Source: Sciurus carolinensis (lineage: Eukaryota; Chordata; Mammalia; Rodentia; Sciuridae). From it: DNA of 64,000 nt. Made by a program: the position numbers and the translations under genes. The stretch is from assembly GCF_902686445.1 (NCBI RefSeq), contig NC_062217.1, positions 81,425,258 through 81,489,257 on the forward strand, read 5' to 3'. This document shows positions 44,270 through 54,780 of this stretch, one piece after another; position 1 is the first letter of the stretch; every line of letters starts with the position of its first letter. The notes below the pieces were generated by a model, which was given only the letters and a program-made list of their open reading frames with translations, made no database searches and was not told the origin of the DNA.

Positions 44270-44400
44270 CTATGAATTACTGGGGTTATTGTTCAAATGC
44301 AGATTCTAGTCCACAATTCTGGGTTGGGACCTGAGCATTTCTAACAAACCTCTGATGATGATGGTCTGGGGACCACACTCTGAATAGCAGGGGTTTTTGA
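44270..44400 (+). mobile_element. MER5-like hAT transposon fragment
   Basis: The phrases 'gttcaaatgcagattctagt', 'ctgggttgggacctgagcat', 'ttctaacaaacctctgatga' and 'ggtctggggaccacactctg' follow the MER5/MER20-type order. Confidence 0.65.
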
Positions 44401-44495
44401 ACAACTAATGGGCAGAGAACATAAGTAATGTCCTTGAACCAAAAGGCAAATGGCAAGTTCTAATTTATCTGATCAAGTTGATACAATGCAAGGTA
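44401..44495. other. Unassigned non-coding DNA
   Basis: Short spacer between two DNA-transposon fossils. Confidence 0.5.
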
Positions 44496-44823
44496 CATCT
44501 GTCCTTCAGTATCTAAGGAGGCGGGGATTTGTCCTAGGACCCCCATAGATACCCAAATCCTTGGATGCTCCTTTATATAACATGGAATAGGATTTGCATA
44601 GAACCTGCACACATCCTTCCATATACTTTAAATCATCTCTAGATGACTTATAATAAAATGCAAATGCCATGTATATACTGTATTTTTTAGGGAATAATGA
44701 TAAGAAAAAAAAAATCTTCAGAAATTTGGTGCAAACTTAATTTATTTTCCTGAATATTTATGATATGTCATGGTTGGAAGAATCCCTAGATGTGGAACCT
44801 GAGGACATGGAGGACAACAGTGT
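44496..44823 (+). mobile_element. MER2-like DNA transposon, near full length
   Basis: The left end 'catctgtccttcagtatcta' and right end 'ggacatggaggacaacagtg' form imperfect inverted termini. The interior includes 'ccatatactttaaatcatct', 'ctagatgacttataataaaa' and 'ttttttagggaataatgata'. It is the most complete of the four copies in this window. Confidence 0.8.
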
Positions 44824-47808
44824 ATCAACAGCATCTTTCTCTCTGCACAAGGGATGTGTTTCTCTTGTCTATGTTTTCTATATGCATAAAGGATGTAGAA
44901 GAGTTAAACTACAAGTCCTACTAACCCCCTAAACACAGTCCTACAGAAATTCCAAAGCCTAGGAGCTAAAGAAAGCATGGAATGGGAATGCTGGGACCCT
45001 TAACTTTTACACAAAAAGCTAAAGTAACCCCACATGAGAAATTTCAGTGTGGATGTGGTTAGATGCAGGAGGTCTGTTTATTGCATTGGGCAGACCAACG
45101 AGGAATTTCCTGCATGCTATGCCAAAGTCAGAGTGCAGGCAACTCTCTCTGAAGTCTGGGCAATGAAATGAGCAGATCTCCTGTGTATTAACACATTGTA
45201 TACCTCTGCTAGTTATCCCTGGCAAAAATCCTTCCACATTCTACCACGTGTAGAAAAAGATTAAAAAGAGAGGGCAGGGAGGGGGGATAAAAAAAAACTC
45301 CTTCTAAAACAAAAAAAGTAAATTAATATATTTGAAAACCTGTGTCAATATGTTGGATTTTGTTCCTCCTGGTTACAAACACATGTATTACCTCCAGCAA
45401 TAAATAGCCTAACCTTGGACCTGAAACTGTTTGCATAGGTCTACACAAACTCAATCTTTGGCTCTTTGGCTGCTTCCATAGAAAAAAAAGGCTTTTATGT
45501 TGAATGTTGCACAGAAAAGTAGACTTAGGAATTTTTTTTTGAGGAAAGATTGAATTTATCATGAAAAAATTTTCACCATGAAACCAGTAAAATAAGCCAC
45601 CTTTTTACCCAAACCACAAAGACTGCAAATTCCTTTGCTGGAAAAGTTGGCTGCTTCTGTTGAAAAGATTAACTTATACTGAATAGTGGGGGTACAAAAA
45701 GATAGGTGAGATTGCCTTTTCCATTTAGGGGTACATAACTTATAACAATAAATAGCAGCTTTTGGAAATGGAAAAAATGGTAGCCTACCAATACCATTTT
45801 CACATTGCTAAAGTTCTTCCACCATATTTATATAAATTGACCCAAATATGTCCTGGTGCCAAAAAAAAAGGGAAGAAAGAAAGAAAGAAGAAAAATTCAT
45901 CCCCAAACTTTCATTTCCAAGGTCTCTCTGTAAGGATTCTGGATTAAGGAGTAACTTCACTTGTTGTAGTAATTCATTTGCTCAAATTAAAACTACCATT
46001 GTTGGTTTTCATTTGTATAATGGAATAATGTTAATCACACTTTTTTCCCCTTTTTATGATTGCTCCTGACTTGACAGCATCCTGAGAAAACAAAGATTAT
46101 ATTTTTTAATATGATGGAATAGTTGGAAACTTCTTAAAAAAAGAAGTCTGCCAAGAGCCCCCTGCCCCCTGCCTCCACGGAGTAACTGCTGGATTTTCTT
46201 GAAGTACAAGTAAAAGGAAAATCGTTATTCATTGCTTTAGACACTGATAAACTATGGCTAATCATATGTAATCATTTTTTAGGATTACCTGATATCTGAT
46301 TATCCTCCATTATTCCTCTGTCCCCAAAAGGCCATTCCATAGAGAGGCCTATGTCCCCTGGCATCCATCTAGGAAGTCACTTCCTCTTTATATCTACTTT
46401 TAAAAAGTATACCAAGCTTTACTCTGCCTCTTGCCAACCTCCAGTTCTTCTCATTTAAATTTTCTCACATGGGTGATTTTTATTTTGTCTATGAACATGA
46501 CTGATTTTTTTAAAACTGTATTTCTCAAACTTACCTCAATAACCTGTTGAACTGGGCCATTTTGTCTTCTCATTGGGAGAAGTGACTCAAAAAAGGTCTA
46601 GAAGGTTCCTCCTAACTCTTTCCCACTATGGAAGCCAAATGGAAAAGATTTTTTTCCTCCTATTATTTGCAAGAGAATGTGGGCATTGCTGGAATCTCCC
46701 TAGAATGTATTTGGGCAGGTTCACATAAATCAGCTAGAACTACCATGCTAGAAAAGAAACATTTGGGACTTGGCAGGAGACCTGAGCTTGTCCATCAGCT
46801 GCTCCTGTACACACTGGCTACCTCAAAGACTACCCCAGTGATGGAGACCAGTATTCATCACCAGCAGAAGTGTGTACCAATTGTGACAGAGCTAGGTCAT
46901 GTCTTGAATGGGTGGCTGGGTCCTGCCAGCTTCCTGAACCTAGTTCTTCAGCCTTTTTATATGAGATCATTGCTGCACAATAACATTCTAGATTCTTTTT
47001 GCTGTTTATCAAGTCAAAACCAATTTTTGTTTGCTTGTTTCTTTTCCTCCCCCCCCCCTTTGTCCATTGCAATCAAGGACCCTGACTGACATCCAATAAG
47101 TTCTTGATTGTCCTTCTGATGTCCTCTGTCCTTGGCACCCCCTGTTTCTCCCTCCATTCTTGCTCCCATTCCAGGTATCTCCTCCCCTTTGCCTTAGAGC
47201 AAGTACCTTTTTGAGACTTATGTACATTGCCACAAAGTAAAGCTTAAGTTTCAATTTTAGTTAAAAATTTTAGACGACCCCAGTTCTTCCAAGAGACCCC
47301 TCTCAAGCTGTTTACTACCAAAATTGCCAGCACCATGGATTCTAAAGCCATTTTATAAGCCCCCAAAGCCTCCAGATGTCACTTGGAAAGTACCTCTGTT
47401 CATTAAGGACTCATTAAGGACATTACTTACTACATTCTATTGCTGACAAAGGGGAAATGCTCCTTTTTCTGGCAAAAAATCCTAACAGAGCCCCCATTGT
47501 ATACAAAAAGAGAACCCTCAAGACCTGATATGCATATGTCAGTCTTAGAAGGTTGTCCAAGAAAATAATTTGTGAAATAGGGAGTGTTTAACCAAATGCT
47601 TCCACTTGACATTGGAGAAAAAGGGGGTTTCCATTAGCACCTTTAGACGGAAAACTTGCAGACAGCCTACTGGTTTGCTTGCAGAACACACCACAGAAGT
47701 GTTTTAGGAATGGATGACCCAAGTGGAAGGGGAGGGCTTGGAGAAAGGAGCCCTGTCCCCAACCATCAGCCATCAGGCTCCTTCAGACATCCTGGGTTGC
47801 TTGTGATT
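44824..47808. other. Unassigned, mostly single-copy DNA
   Basis: This 3-kb block has no recognised SINE, LTR or L1. Minor tracts: A-runs near 44706 and 45290, a GAAA run at about 45873-45890 and a C-run at about 47050-47058. The longest frame is 153 codons (46628-47089, plus); it has no recognisable domain and a composition like random sequence. Confidence 0.45.
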
Positions 47809-47837
47809 TTTTTTTTTTTTTTATATTTCTGTATCAG

Positions 47838-47945
47838 GGGCTGGGGTTGTAGTTCAGTGGTAGAGCACTTGCCTAGCATGTGTGAGGCACTCCATATAAA
47901 TAAATAAAATAAAGGTTCACTGACAACTAAAAAAATTTTTTTTAA
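47838..47945 (+). mobile_element. ID-type SINE lacking the B box
   Basis: The copy reads 'ggggctggggttgtagttca', 'gtggtagagcacttgcctag' and 'catgtgtgaggcactccata', then goes directly to the ATAAATAAA/'ggttcactgacaac' tail. The usual 'gggttcgattctcagcacc' segment is absent, so the polymerase III B box is deleted. A T-run lies just upstream at 47808-47822. Confidence 0.85.
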
Positions 47946-48369
47946 AATCTGTATCTAAACTAGATACTAATGTTATGGGATATTAACACTAGAGTGAACA
48001 TTACTTCATTTTGATTAATTCCATATCATCCATGCAAATTGCCTCCTGGTACCTCAGACAGTGAACATCCAAAGCACAACTCCCTTCTTTGTCTCGCCCT
48101 AATGCATCCCCCTTTTGTTTCCCGTTGCTCAACGCCATCACCTCCTCAGTCACACTTGTGGAAATGTTAAGCTACCTCCCACCTCTTCTTTCTTATAAGA
48201 CTCATCTAGAGAGTGACCCAATGTCGTTAATTCTCACTTCTGCAATTGTGTTATCTGTATGTTTGTTACAGAATTTAGAGTATTATACCATCAGTCTGCA
48301 CATGTACATGGCCTACAGTGCATGTTGAAATGGCAGGAAAGAGCATTTGGTATTGAGGATAGGAATTTA
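47946..48369. other. Unassigned non-coding DNA
   Basis: No repeat or exon was recognised. Confidence 0.5.
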
Positions 48370-48765
48370 GGCAAACTCAAGAGACTGTGGTATATATACA
48401 CAATGGAATATTATTCAACCATAAAGAAGAATAATATCATGGCATTTGCAGATAAATGAATGGAATTGGAGAATATCATGCTAAGTCAATCCCCAAAAAA
48501 CCAAAGGCCGAATGTTTTCCCTGATAAGTGGATGATAATATATAATGAGGGTGGGGGGTGAGAGAAGAAGGGAGGAACTTAAGATTATGTAGAGGGAAAT
48601 GAGGGGGGTGGTATGAAAAATGGTGGAATGAGACAGACATCATTACCCTATGTACATGTATGATTACACAAATGGTATGAATCTACATTGTGCACAACCA
48701 TAGAAATGAAATGATGTGCCCCATTTGTGTACAGTGAATCAAAATGCAGTCTGTAAAAATAACCA
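48370..48765 (+). mobile_element. L1 3' end, relatively young
   Basis: The last ORF2 codons and 3' UTR are present. The translated frame ending at 48459 contains YTMEYYSTIKKNN, typical of the L1 ORF2 C-terminal region. DNA words are 'gtggtatatatacacaatgg', 'ggaattggagaatatcatgc' and 'ccctgataagtggatgataa'. It resembles the copy at 19963. No complete ORF1 or ORF2 remains. Confidence 0.85.
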
Positions 48766-48905
48766 ACTCCCTCAGCTCTTGTTGGTCTGGTGCTGTAGTC
48801 TGAAAATGTGTCCCTCCAAAAAGTTCTATGCAAATTTAACCTCATGCAGCTGTGTTGAGCAGTGGGGCCTTCAGGAGGTGGCGGGGCTATGAGGCTTCAA
48901 CCTCA

Positions 48906-48975
48906 TGGCGGGATGTGTAGCTTTAGAAAAGAGCACTTGTCTAGTGTGCACAAAGTCCTAGTTTGATCCCCAGCA

Positions 48976-49013
<38 letters not shown>

Positions 49014-49015
49014 GT
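48906..49015 (+). mobile_element. ID-type SINE with (CA)n tail
   Basis: A 5'-diverged ID body ('agagcacttgtctagtgtgc', 'agtttgatccccagcaccac') is followed by a CA run at about 48979-49012. The microsatellite has grown out of the SINE tail. Confidence 0.8.
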
Positions 49016-49019
49016 ACAT

Positions 49020-49245
49020 TTATTAAGCCAGATGCAGTGGCTTATGCCAGTAATTCTAGCTATTTGTGACACTGAAGCAGGAGATTCACACATCTGAGTC
49101 CAGCCTAAGCAACGCAGTATGATCCTGTCTCAAAATAAAGTAAAAAGGCTGGGGACACAGATCAGTGGTAGAGCACTTGCCTTATGTGCATGAAGCCCTG
49201 GGTTCAATCACCAGTGTTATCAAGAAGACAAAAAGAAAGAAAGAG
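49020..49245 (+). mobile_element. B1-dID type chimeric SINE
   Basis: The B1 half reads 'ccagatgcagtggcttatgc', 'cagtaattctagctatttgt' and 'gcagtatgatcctgtctcaa'. The ID half reads 'aggctggggacacagatcag', 'tggtagagcacttgccttat' and 'ccctgggttcaatcaccagt'. The ID half retains the central segment missing in other dimers here. Confidence 0.85.
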
Positions 49246-49466
49246 GCTTGACACAGTGAGTCCAACCTCTTTGCCCCTTCTAGCAAGTGAGGACACAACA
49301 AAAAAGAGTCATCTAGAAATACGACTCTAGTCCTCTTCAGACACTGAATCTCCTGGCATCTTGACCTCAGATTTGTCAGCTTTCAGAACTGTGAGAAGTA
49401 AATTTCTGTCGTTAATAAACTACCAAGACTAACGTATTTTGTTACAGTAACACAAAGGGACCGAGG

Positions 49467-50348
49467 CATCTGGGAATGCCTCCATTTTTTCCTCTTATGG
49501 GAAGGACACTTCTTTTGACCAAAGGATTCTGCCAACAGGTTTTGTCCTTCATCACTTTGAACACATTAACCCATTGCCTTCTGGGTTTCAGGGTTCCTGA
49601 TGAGAAATCTGATGAGGACCCAATGGGGAAGTTATGATGAAAGCTTCTTTCCTCTCAGCCCCGTAAGTATTAATAGTGTCCCTACAGTGCCTGAGGGAAC
49701 ACAGCATTGTGTTGTGCTATCATAATGTGAATGAAGTGCTACCATCATTTTGATGCCAATCATTCTGAGTTGGAAGAAAAAGGAATTTTGAATACCTTGA
49801 GTATAGAGATGAGAAGGTCTTCAAAAGCCAAAAGTTACTACAGATTTTCAGACTTGAAAGCCCATTGAAGCATCTCAAAGGCTTTCATTTTCTAAACAAG
49901 CAATTATCAGTCTCTGTAACCCACTGAAGCAAAAAGCTTCTGGAGTCTGTTCTTATTATTAAAGTGGAAAAGGTCCTGGAGGCCCAAAAATTAGAAACCC
50001 ACTGTGTGTTTTGCCCCGCTGTGCCTGGGGTATCTCTTATTCTGACCTCACAGGTAGCCAGTGTGAGGGAATTTCAAGTACCATCTATACAAACCCGAGC
50101 TATGGCTGATTTTTTTTTTTTTTTTTTTTTTTTTTGCCTATTAAACGCAAGTTGCTCTTGGTTTGGTTGGTGACCCATCAGACTCATAGTTTGTTTGGTG
50201 GTGGTGGTTTTTTGTTTTGTTTTGTTTTTGTATTTTTAAAAACATTTTGTGTGGGGAAAGCTTTTTTGGTTTTGGTTCTTTGTTTTTGAGCTAGCATCAT
50301 TAGTTGGTATACTTGGTATACTATGATGTGTAGTGAGAGAAGAGACAG
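49467..50348. other. Unassigned DNA with a long T-run
   Basis: A 26-base T-run lies at about 50111-50136 and GTTTT-type runs at about 50200-50236. The segment 49480-49640 resembles old LINE or ERV text ('acattaacccattgccttct', 'gatgagaaatctgatgagga') but I cannot name it. Confidence 0.45.
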
Positions 50349-50480
50349 TTGTGAGGGGATGACTGTGGCATATGCCTATAATCCCAGCGGCTCTGGAGGT
50401 TGAGGCCGGAGGATCGTGAGTTCAAAGCCAGCCTCAGCAACTACAAAAAAAGGCTGGGGGTGTGGCTCAGTGGTTGAGCA
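50349..50480 (+). mobile_element. B1-dID type SINE, 3' end missing
   Basis: The copy reads 'ggcatatgcctataatccca', 'ctctggaggttgaggccgga', 'gatcgtgagttcaaagccag', 'cctcagcaactacaaaaaaa' and 'ggctgggggtgtggctcagt', then stops inside the ID half. Kinase-pseudogene sequence starts right there. It is very similar to the copy at 52118-52300. Confidence 0.85.
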
Positions 50481-52117
50481 TCCTCCTTTGAGGATACCCT
50501 CATGAACCACTACAGAGCACCGAAGGACAGTGGGCAGGGCTGCTCTGCCCAGGCCAAACTGGACTATGTACTCACCAGAACAGAAGTGGTGTGAAAGTCC
50601 TGTCAAAGGAAGAACAGAACTTCCCTGTCATTATATTTAAACTGGATATAATGGAGACTGTCGAACACCTAAATGGAGTTATTTCACATTATGGGAACCA
50701 CTGAGAATATCTACCTCGTGATGGAGCATGAATGTGGGGGACCACAATGGCACCACATTCAGGGTGCCAGTGACATGAAGGAGGTGGCAGCCCAGAGAGT
50801 GTGTTCAGGCAGATCACATTCAGGCAGAAGCTGGACACTTACTGTGGCACTCTCCCATACTGTGCCCCAGAACTCCACTGGTGGGTAAAAAAATATTATG
50901 GCCCCCATGGTGTACCTCTGGAGCTTGGGTGTCCTTCTGTATTTCATGGTCACAGGGTGGCTCCCATGTAAGGGGACCACATTTGTGCTGCTGAGGAGCA
51001 GATCCTGCACCCAAAGGACAACATTCCCTCGCATGTTTCTGTGGAAGTGTGAAGTATAATCAGTCAGTTGCTGACTGGTGACCCCACACAGAGGCACCTG
51101 GCAGCCCAAATCATGGAGTACCTGTGGCTGAACCTGTGTGACAAATGTTCACCCACTCATTCTAGGGTGCTACTCCCCAACCATCTGAACCCCACAATAA
51201 TGAGGGTCATGTCTGACATGGGTTGCAACCTGTACAATTCCTGGGTATCTTCAGTAAACCGAAAATTTGATGAGCTGACAGCTACATATGTGATGCTCCA
51301 GCACCAGACAATCTAGGGCAGGCTGCACAATCCAAGTTAAGCTGCAATCTGGAGGCTGGATCTTGCCCATCCCTCGGATCCTTCCCCTTTACTCTCCCCA
51401 AATGAGGAATGTCTGTGAGCCTCCCTTTCCCCCTCTTGCCCTCTGAGCATCAGCTGACTGAGAAGAACAAGCGGTCAGGACAGAACAGTGGCAGAAGAGC
51501 CCGAATGTTTGCCATTGTCCACTGCAGCCTGTAGGCAAGGACCTCCACTCCCAGCATGGCTCCGCAGCATGGCCCTGTGCCCCATCCCAGTCACTGGGTG
51601 AGTAGCAGTGGGCGTGAGGCAGACAGCAGTAAGCCCTTGCAGGGTACATTGTCAGAAGAAAACTCCCCCTCCACTGGGCAACCCCATGGTGGGCCCACAG
51701 ACTGTTCCTGTGACAACCATCAGGACTAGGGGGTGACTAGGAGAAATGCCACCTGTATTCTAAGACTATGTTACTGTGTGTCATGTTTCTGCCCGCTTGC
51801 CCAAAGTGGTTTCAGTGAAAGTGGACAGCTGAGGCAGACAAAACCCAAAAGATCCCACAGGATCTCATCTATGTGGAATAGCTGCAGGAGGGAGGTGTGC
51901 AAACTGCCTGGGGCACCTCCCCATGGGTTCCAGGCAGGAGGGCACCTGGACCATCAAGAGAGAAGTGGGCTCTTCCACCTCTACCTGGGAGAGACATCAG
52001 AGATTTTCCTGGGACACCTTCCTCTGCTCTGCTCTGTCCTTTCTCACAGGTTTCTGGGATAGCAGAGATGGCTCTTAACAAATTTGTTTCTAACATACAC
52101 AACAATACTATATTAAG
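50481..52117 (+). pseudogene. MARK/SMOK-like Ser/Thr kinase retropseudogene
   Basis: This is a processed, intronless, broken copy of a CAMK-group Ser/Thr kinase of the MARK / sperm-motility-kinase (SMOK) type. In an intact protein the kinase domain phosphorylates targets such as microtubule-associated proteins; this copy cannot. Recognisable pieces in order: SFEDTLMNHYR at about 50483; the glycine-loop-like GQGCSAQAKL at about 50532; FHIMGTTENIYLVMEHECGG at about 50679-50740 (hinge region); the activation segment KLDTYCGTLPYCAPEL at 50828-50875; LLTGDPTQRHLAAQIMEYLW near 51065-51127 (end of C-lobe); a UBA-like LNPTIMRVMSDMGC...DELTATYVMLQHQ at about 51185-51310; a KA1-like VCKLP at 51895 and FSQVSGIAEMALNKFVSNI at about 52041-52097. 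In-frame stops begin at 50592. Frames change between 50673 and 50828. The catalytic and DFG loops are deleted; the word TTCAGGCAGA stands twice at 50804-50813 and 50819-50828 at that point. SINEs abut both ends. MARK versus SMOK is unresolved. Confidence 0.8.
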
Positions 52118-52300
52118 CTGAGCGCAGTGGCACACACCTATAAACCCAGCAACTCTGGAGGTTGAGGCAGGAGGATCGTGAGTTCAAAGCCAGCCTCAGC
52201 AACTACAAAAAAGGGCTGGGGGTGTGGCTCAGTAGTTGAGCGTCCCTGGTTCAACCCCTGGTACCACAAATAAATAAATATATAAATAAGTAAATAAAAC
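52118..52300 (+). mobile_element. B1-dID type chimeric SINE
   Basis: It reads 'gcgcagtggcacacacctat', 'actctggaggttgaggcagg', 'gatcgtgagttcaaagccag', 'cctcagcaactacaaaaaag', 'gctgggggtgtggctcagta' and 'ccctggttcaacccctggta', with an AAATA-repeat tail. It lies immediately downstream of the kinase pseudogene. Confidence 0.9.
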
Positions 52301-53143
52301 TGAAACTCTTAATCTGCTAGTGTTATTCTTTGACATAGTCTTTATTAGTACCCAGGACACTGTCTCCAGTGGTGGCCCCAGAGGAAGGCTACTGAGGGAG
52401 AGTGGGATGTCCTACTGGTCATTAGCCTTGAACTTACATGTTGGGGCAGCATACAAAAGTCTCCAAAGGCACTTGTTGTATGGAACAGGAGAGGAGATAC
52501 CCAAAAAGGAGTTAGAATCAGAGGGAGGAGAAAGGGATGCCAAGGATAGGGGGCATCAGAAGGACAGACAATTGAGAACTAACTTTAAAGAAGGCAAAAT
52601 ATAACAGGAAATTATATAAACAACTCTGGGTGAAACAACGTAGAGAATTTACAAATCACACAGTTTCATTTCAGACTTGTTACTTGCTTGGTCAGAAGTT
52701 TGAAGTTCAGAGTTTTAAGTTTTGGAAGCTCATTCACCCTTTTAGTGTTTTACAGAATAAAAAGCTGGGTGCTGTAGCCCACATGAACTCAAACCACAGA
52801 AAGGCTTCCGACCCCAGCAGTTATATTAAGGACACCCAGGAATAAGGAAAAGCTGTTTTTCTAGAAAAAAGAAAAAAAGTATTTTTGGAACAAGTGACCT
52901 AGGATGACTTATAGTAGGTGGCATCTGTCACTAAGATGATCTAGGCCAGAAAGACCATGTAAAAGGCTTAAATGGAATTCAGTTTCACACTGGCTATTTA
53001 TGGGAATTCTGTTTCAGTAAGTTCCCTCCACTAAATTTGAACCACCAAGGGTGGTGAAGATTTTTCTTTTAGCCAAGTGAGTAAATCCTCAAGTTGACAA
53101 CTTAAATACTTGTTGATTTTACATTTTCTGTTGAAAACAAATT
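52301..53143. other. Unassigned non-coding DNA
   Basis: No repeat was recognised. A 94-codon frame at 52320-52604 has no domain. Confidence 0.5.
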
Positions 53144-53175
53144 ATTTTGGCAAAAATAAGCTATTTTGCCAAAAT
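53144..53175. repeat. Perfect 12-bp inverted repeat
   Basis: ATTTTGGCAAAA and TTTTGCCAAAAT are exact reverse complements separated by 8 bases. The arms carry TTGGC half-sites of the NFI type, but the spacing is much wider than one NFI dimer site. Confidence 0.9.
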
Positions 53176-54366
53176 CATGCTTATCTCAGACTTTCAAATT
53201 TTCATTTAGGATAATTAAGTTTATTTACATTACAAAAAACTATCACACTACCCTAATGCAATATTTGATTCCAAGTAATGAACAGATTTTTAAATTATTA
53301 TCACTTTTTGAATAGATACGATAAGAACTTTTTTCTTCGTTTTCCCTTTTCTGTGGGGGGATTCATTTTAAATGATCTAGTAGTCAGAAAGATAGTTCAA
53401 AATAACATGTGTATTCCCTTTATTTCTTTTTGTTTCTAAGAATTACTTTTCCCACATTAATCATCAAAAGGCAAAATTCTGTCACAGGACATTTTTCATG
53501 GTTATTCTTATTCTTTCTTGACACCAAACCCTGGAAATGTTTTCACAGAACCAGTGATTTCCTGCAGGGCAATGTTTCAAGCCTCTTTTTCTAGGTCTTA
53601 CAGCCTCACCTGGCCTTCTCTATCACACACATCCTTGTCCTTGATATCAATCACTGTTTCCTCCCTTTCCCTTTCTCCCACACCTTTTCTATCTTTGCTG
53701 GATAAACAGCATGTTACTTCTGCTTATGATCTTTTCTTTAATTAAGATTCCATGTTGGGGGCAGACTTTCAATCTAAAGATGTTTTCTTCTCTTGTTGTA
53801 TCACTTTACTTGACACTAAAATCCTATGCACCAGTTCAGGTCTCAGGGCCAGAAGTACTCATCTCTTTAAGCCTCTTGCAAGGTAATCAGTGAGCTCAAA
53901 CCCCAGCACCTGATCTACTGAGAAAACCATCCTGGATTTATCAGAGGTCAGCTGCTACTAAACTTCATCAGTGCCTGACATTTGCTTGATGGAAAGTTCT
54001 CTAGCTATGCTAATTAATATTAATTACTTCAACCAATCCCTTGAATATGATAATGAAAAAGCTGCCCAATGTGTTAGTTTAGGATATGTACACTTCTGCT
54101 AGTGTCATTGGGGATCAACAAACTACCTTCCTTGTTTTTATCTCTCATCATAAAACCATTGGATAATGATTACATCATGACTCCTGGAATTAAAAGTTTA
54201 GGGAAAAAACCCCCATCATTTCTATATTTGCCTTTTCCTTAATATCAGCTCCCAAACATTTTCCATGAAGTAATGGAACATAACTACTAATTCTTTTCAA
54301 ATGCAAATATCAAAGAATATTATATCACAGATGTCACTCAGGTAGTCTAAACAGTTCAGCTATCTT
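53176..54366. other. Unassigned non-coding DNA
   Basis: This is AT-rich with no recognised repeat or exon. Confidence 0.5.
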
Positions 54367-54546
54367 TTTTGGTCCTAGGAGATTAAATCCAGGGGTACTT
54401 TAACACCAAATTCATCTCCAGTCCTTTTATTTTTTATTTTGAGACATGGTCTTACTAAGTTGCTGAGACTGGCTTTGAATTAGTGATCCTCCTGCTTCAG
54501 CCTTCTAAGCCACTGAGATTACAGGCCTGCACCACTATGCCTGGCT
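54367..54546 (-). mobile_element. B1-dID type chimeric SINE, diverged
   Basis: The antisense ID half ('ggagattaaatccaggggta', 'caccaaattcatctccagtc') joins an antisense B1 half ('gacatggtcttactaagttg', 'ttagtgatcctcctgcttca', 'gagattacaggcctgcacca'). Confidence 0.85.
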
Positions 54547-54611
54547 TGTGCTATTGACTTTTTGAGCACAATTCTCTTAAAAACAAACAAACAAAAAAAA
54601 AACCCAATAAG

Positions 54612-54780
54612 TTCATTAATTCATCAGTTACTTGTTAGGTGCAGATCTCTTGCTAAGCTTGTGCCAAATATTCATACAAGAATATGACAGGGAAAGGGTC
54701 TCAGGGGACAGGCTACTTACATTAAACTTTATCTAGATGCAACAGGATACCAGGGAACAAATGTGTCAGTTTTGTGTTTT
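54612..54780 (-). repeat. L2 LINE 3'-end fragment
   Basis: The antisense order 'ttcattaattcatcagttac', 'ttgttaggtgcagatctctt', 'aaatattcatacaagaatat' and 'acaggctacttacattaaac' is L2-like. Confidence 0.5.

Larger units (their letters stand above)
48793..49466 (+). mobile_element. MLT1-like LTR split by two SINEs
   Basis: The left part (48793-48905) reads 'gctgtagtctgaaaatgtgt', 'gggccttcaggaggtggcgg'. The right part (49250-49466) reads 'ctttgccccttctagcaagt', 'gaggacacaacaaaaaagag', 'gcatcttgacctcagatttg' and 'cagaactgtgagaagtaaat', ending near 'cacaaagggaccgaggca'. These are consecutive parts of an MLT1-type LTR with SINEs between. Confidence 0.75.

Noticed and set aside
46628..47089. 153-codon open frame, one of the longest in the window
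   Set aside because: No recognisable domain, no splice or promoter context, and a shadow frame on the other strand. A frame this long is expected by chance in 64 kb.
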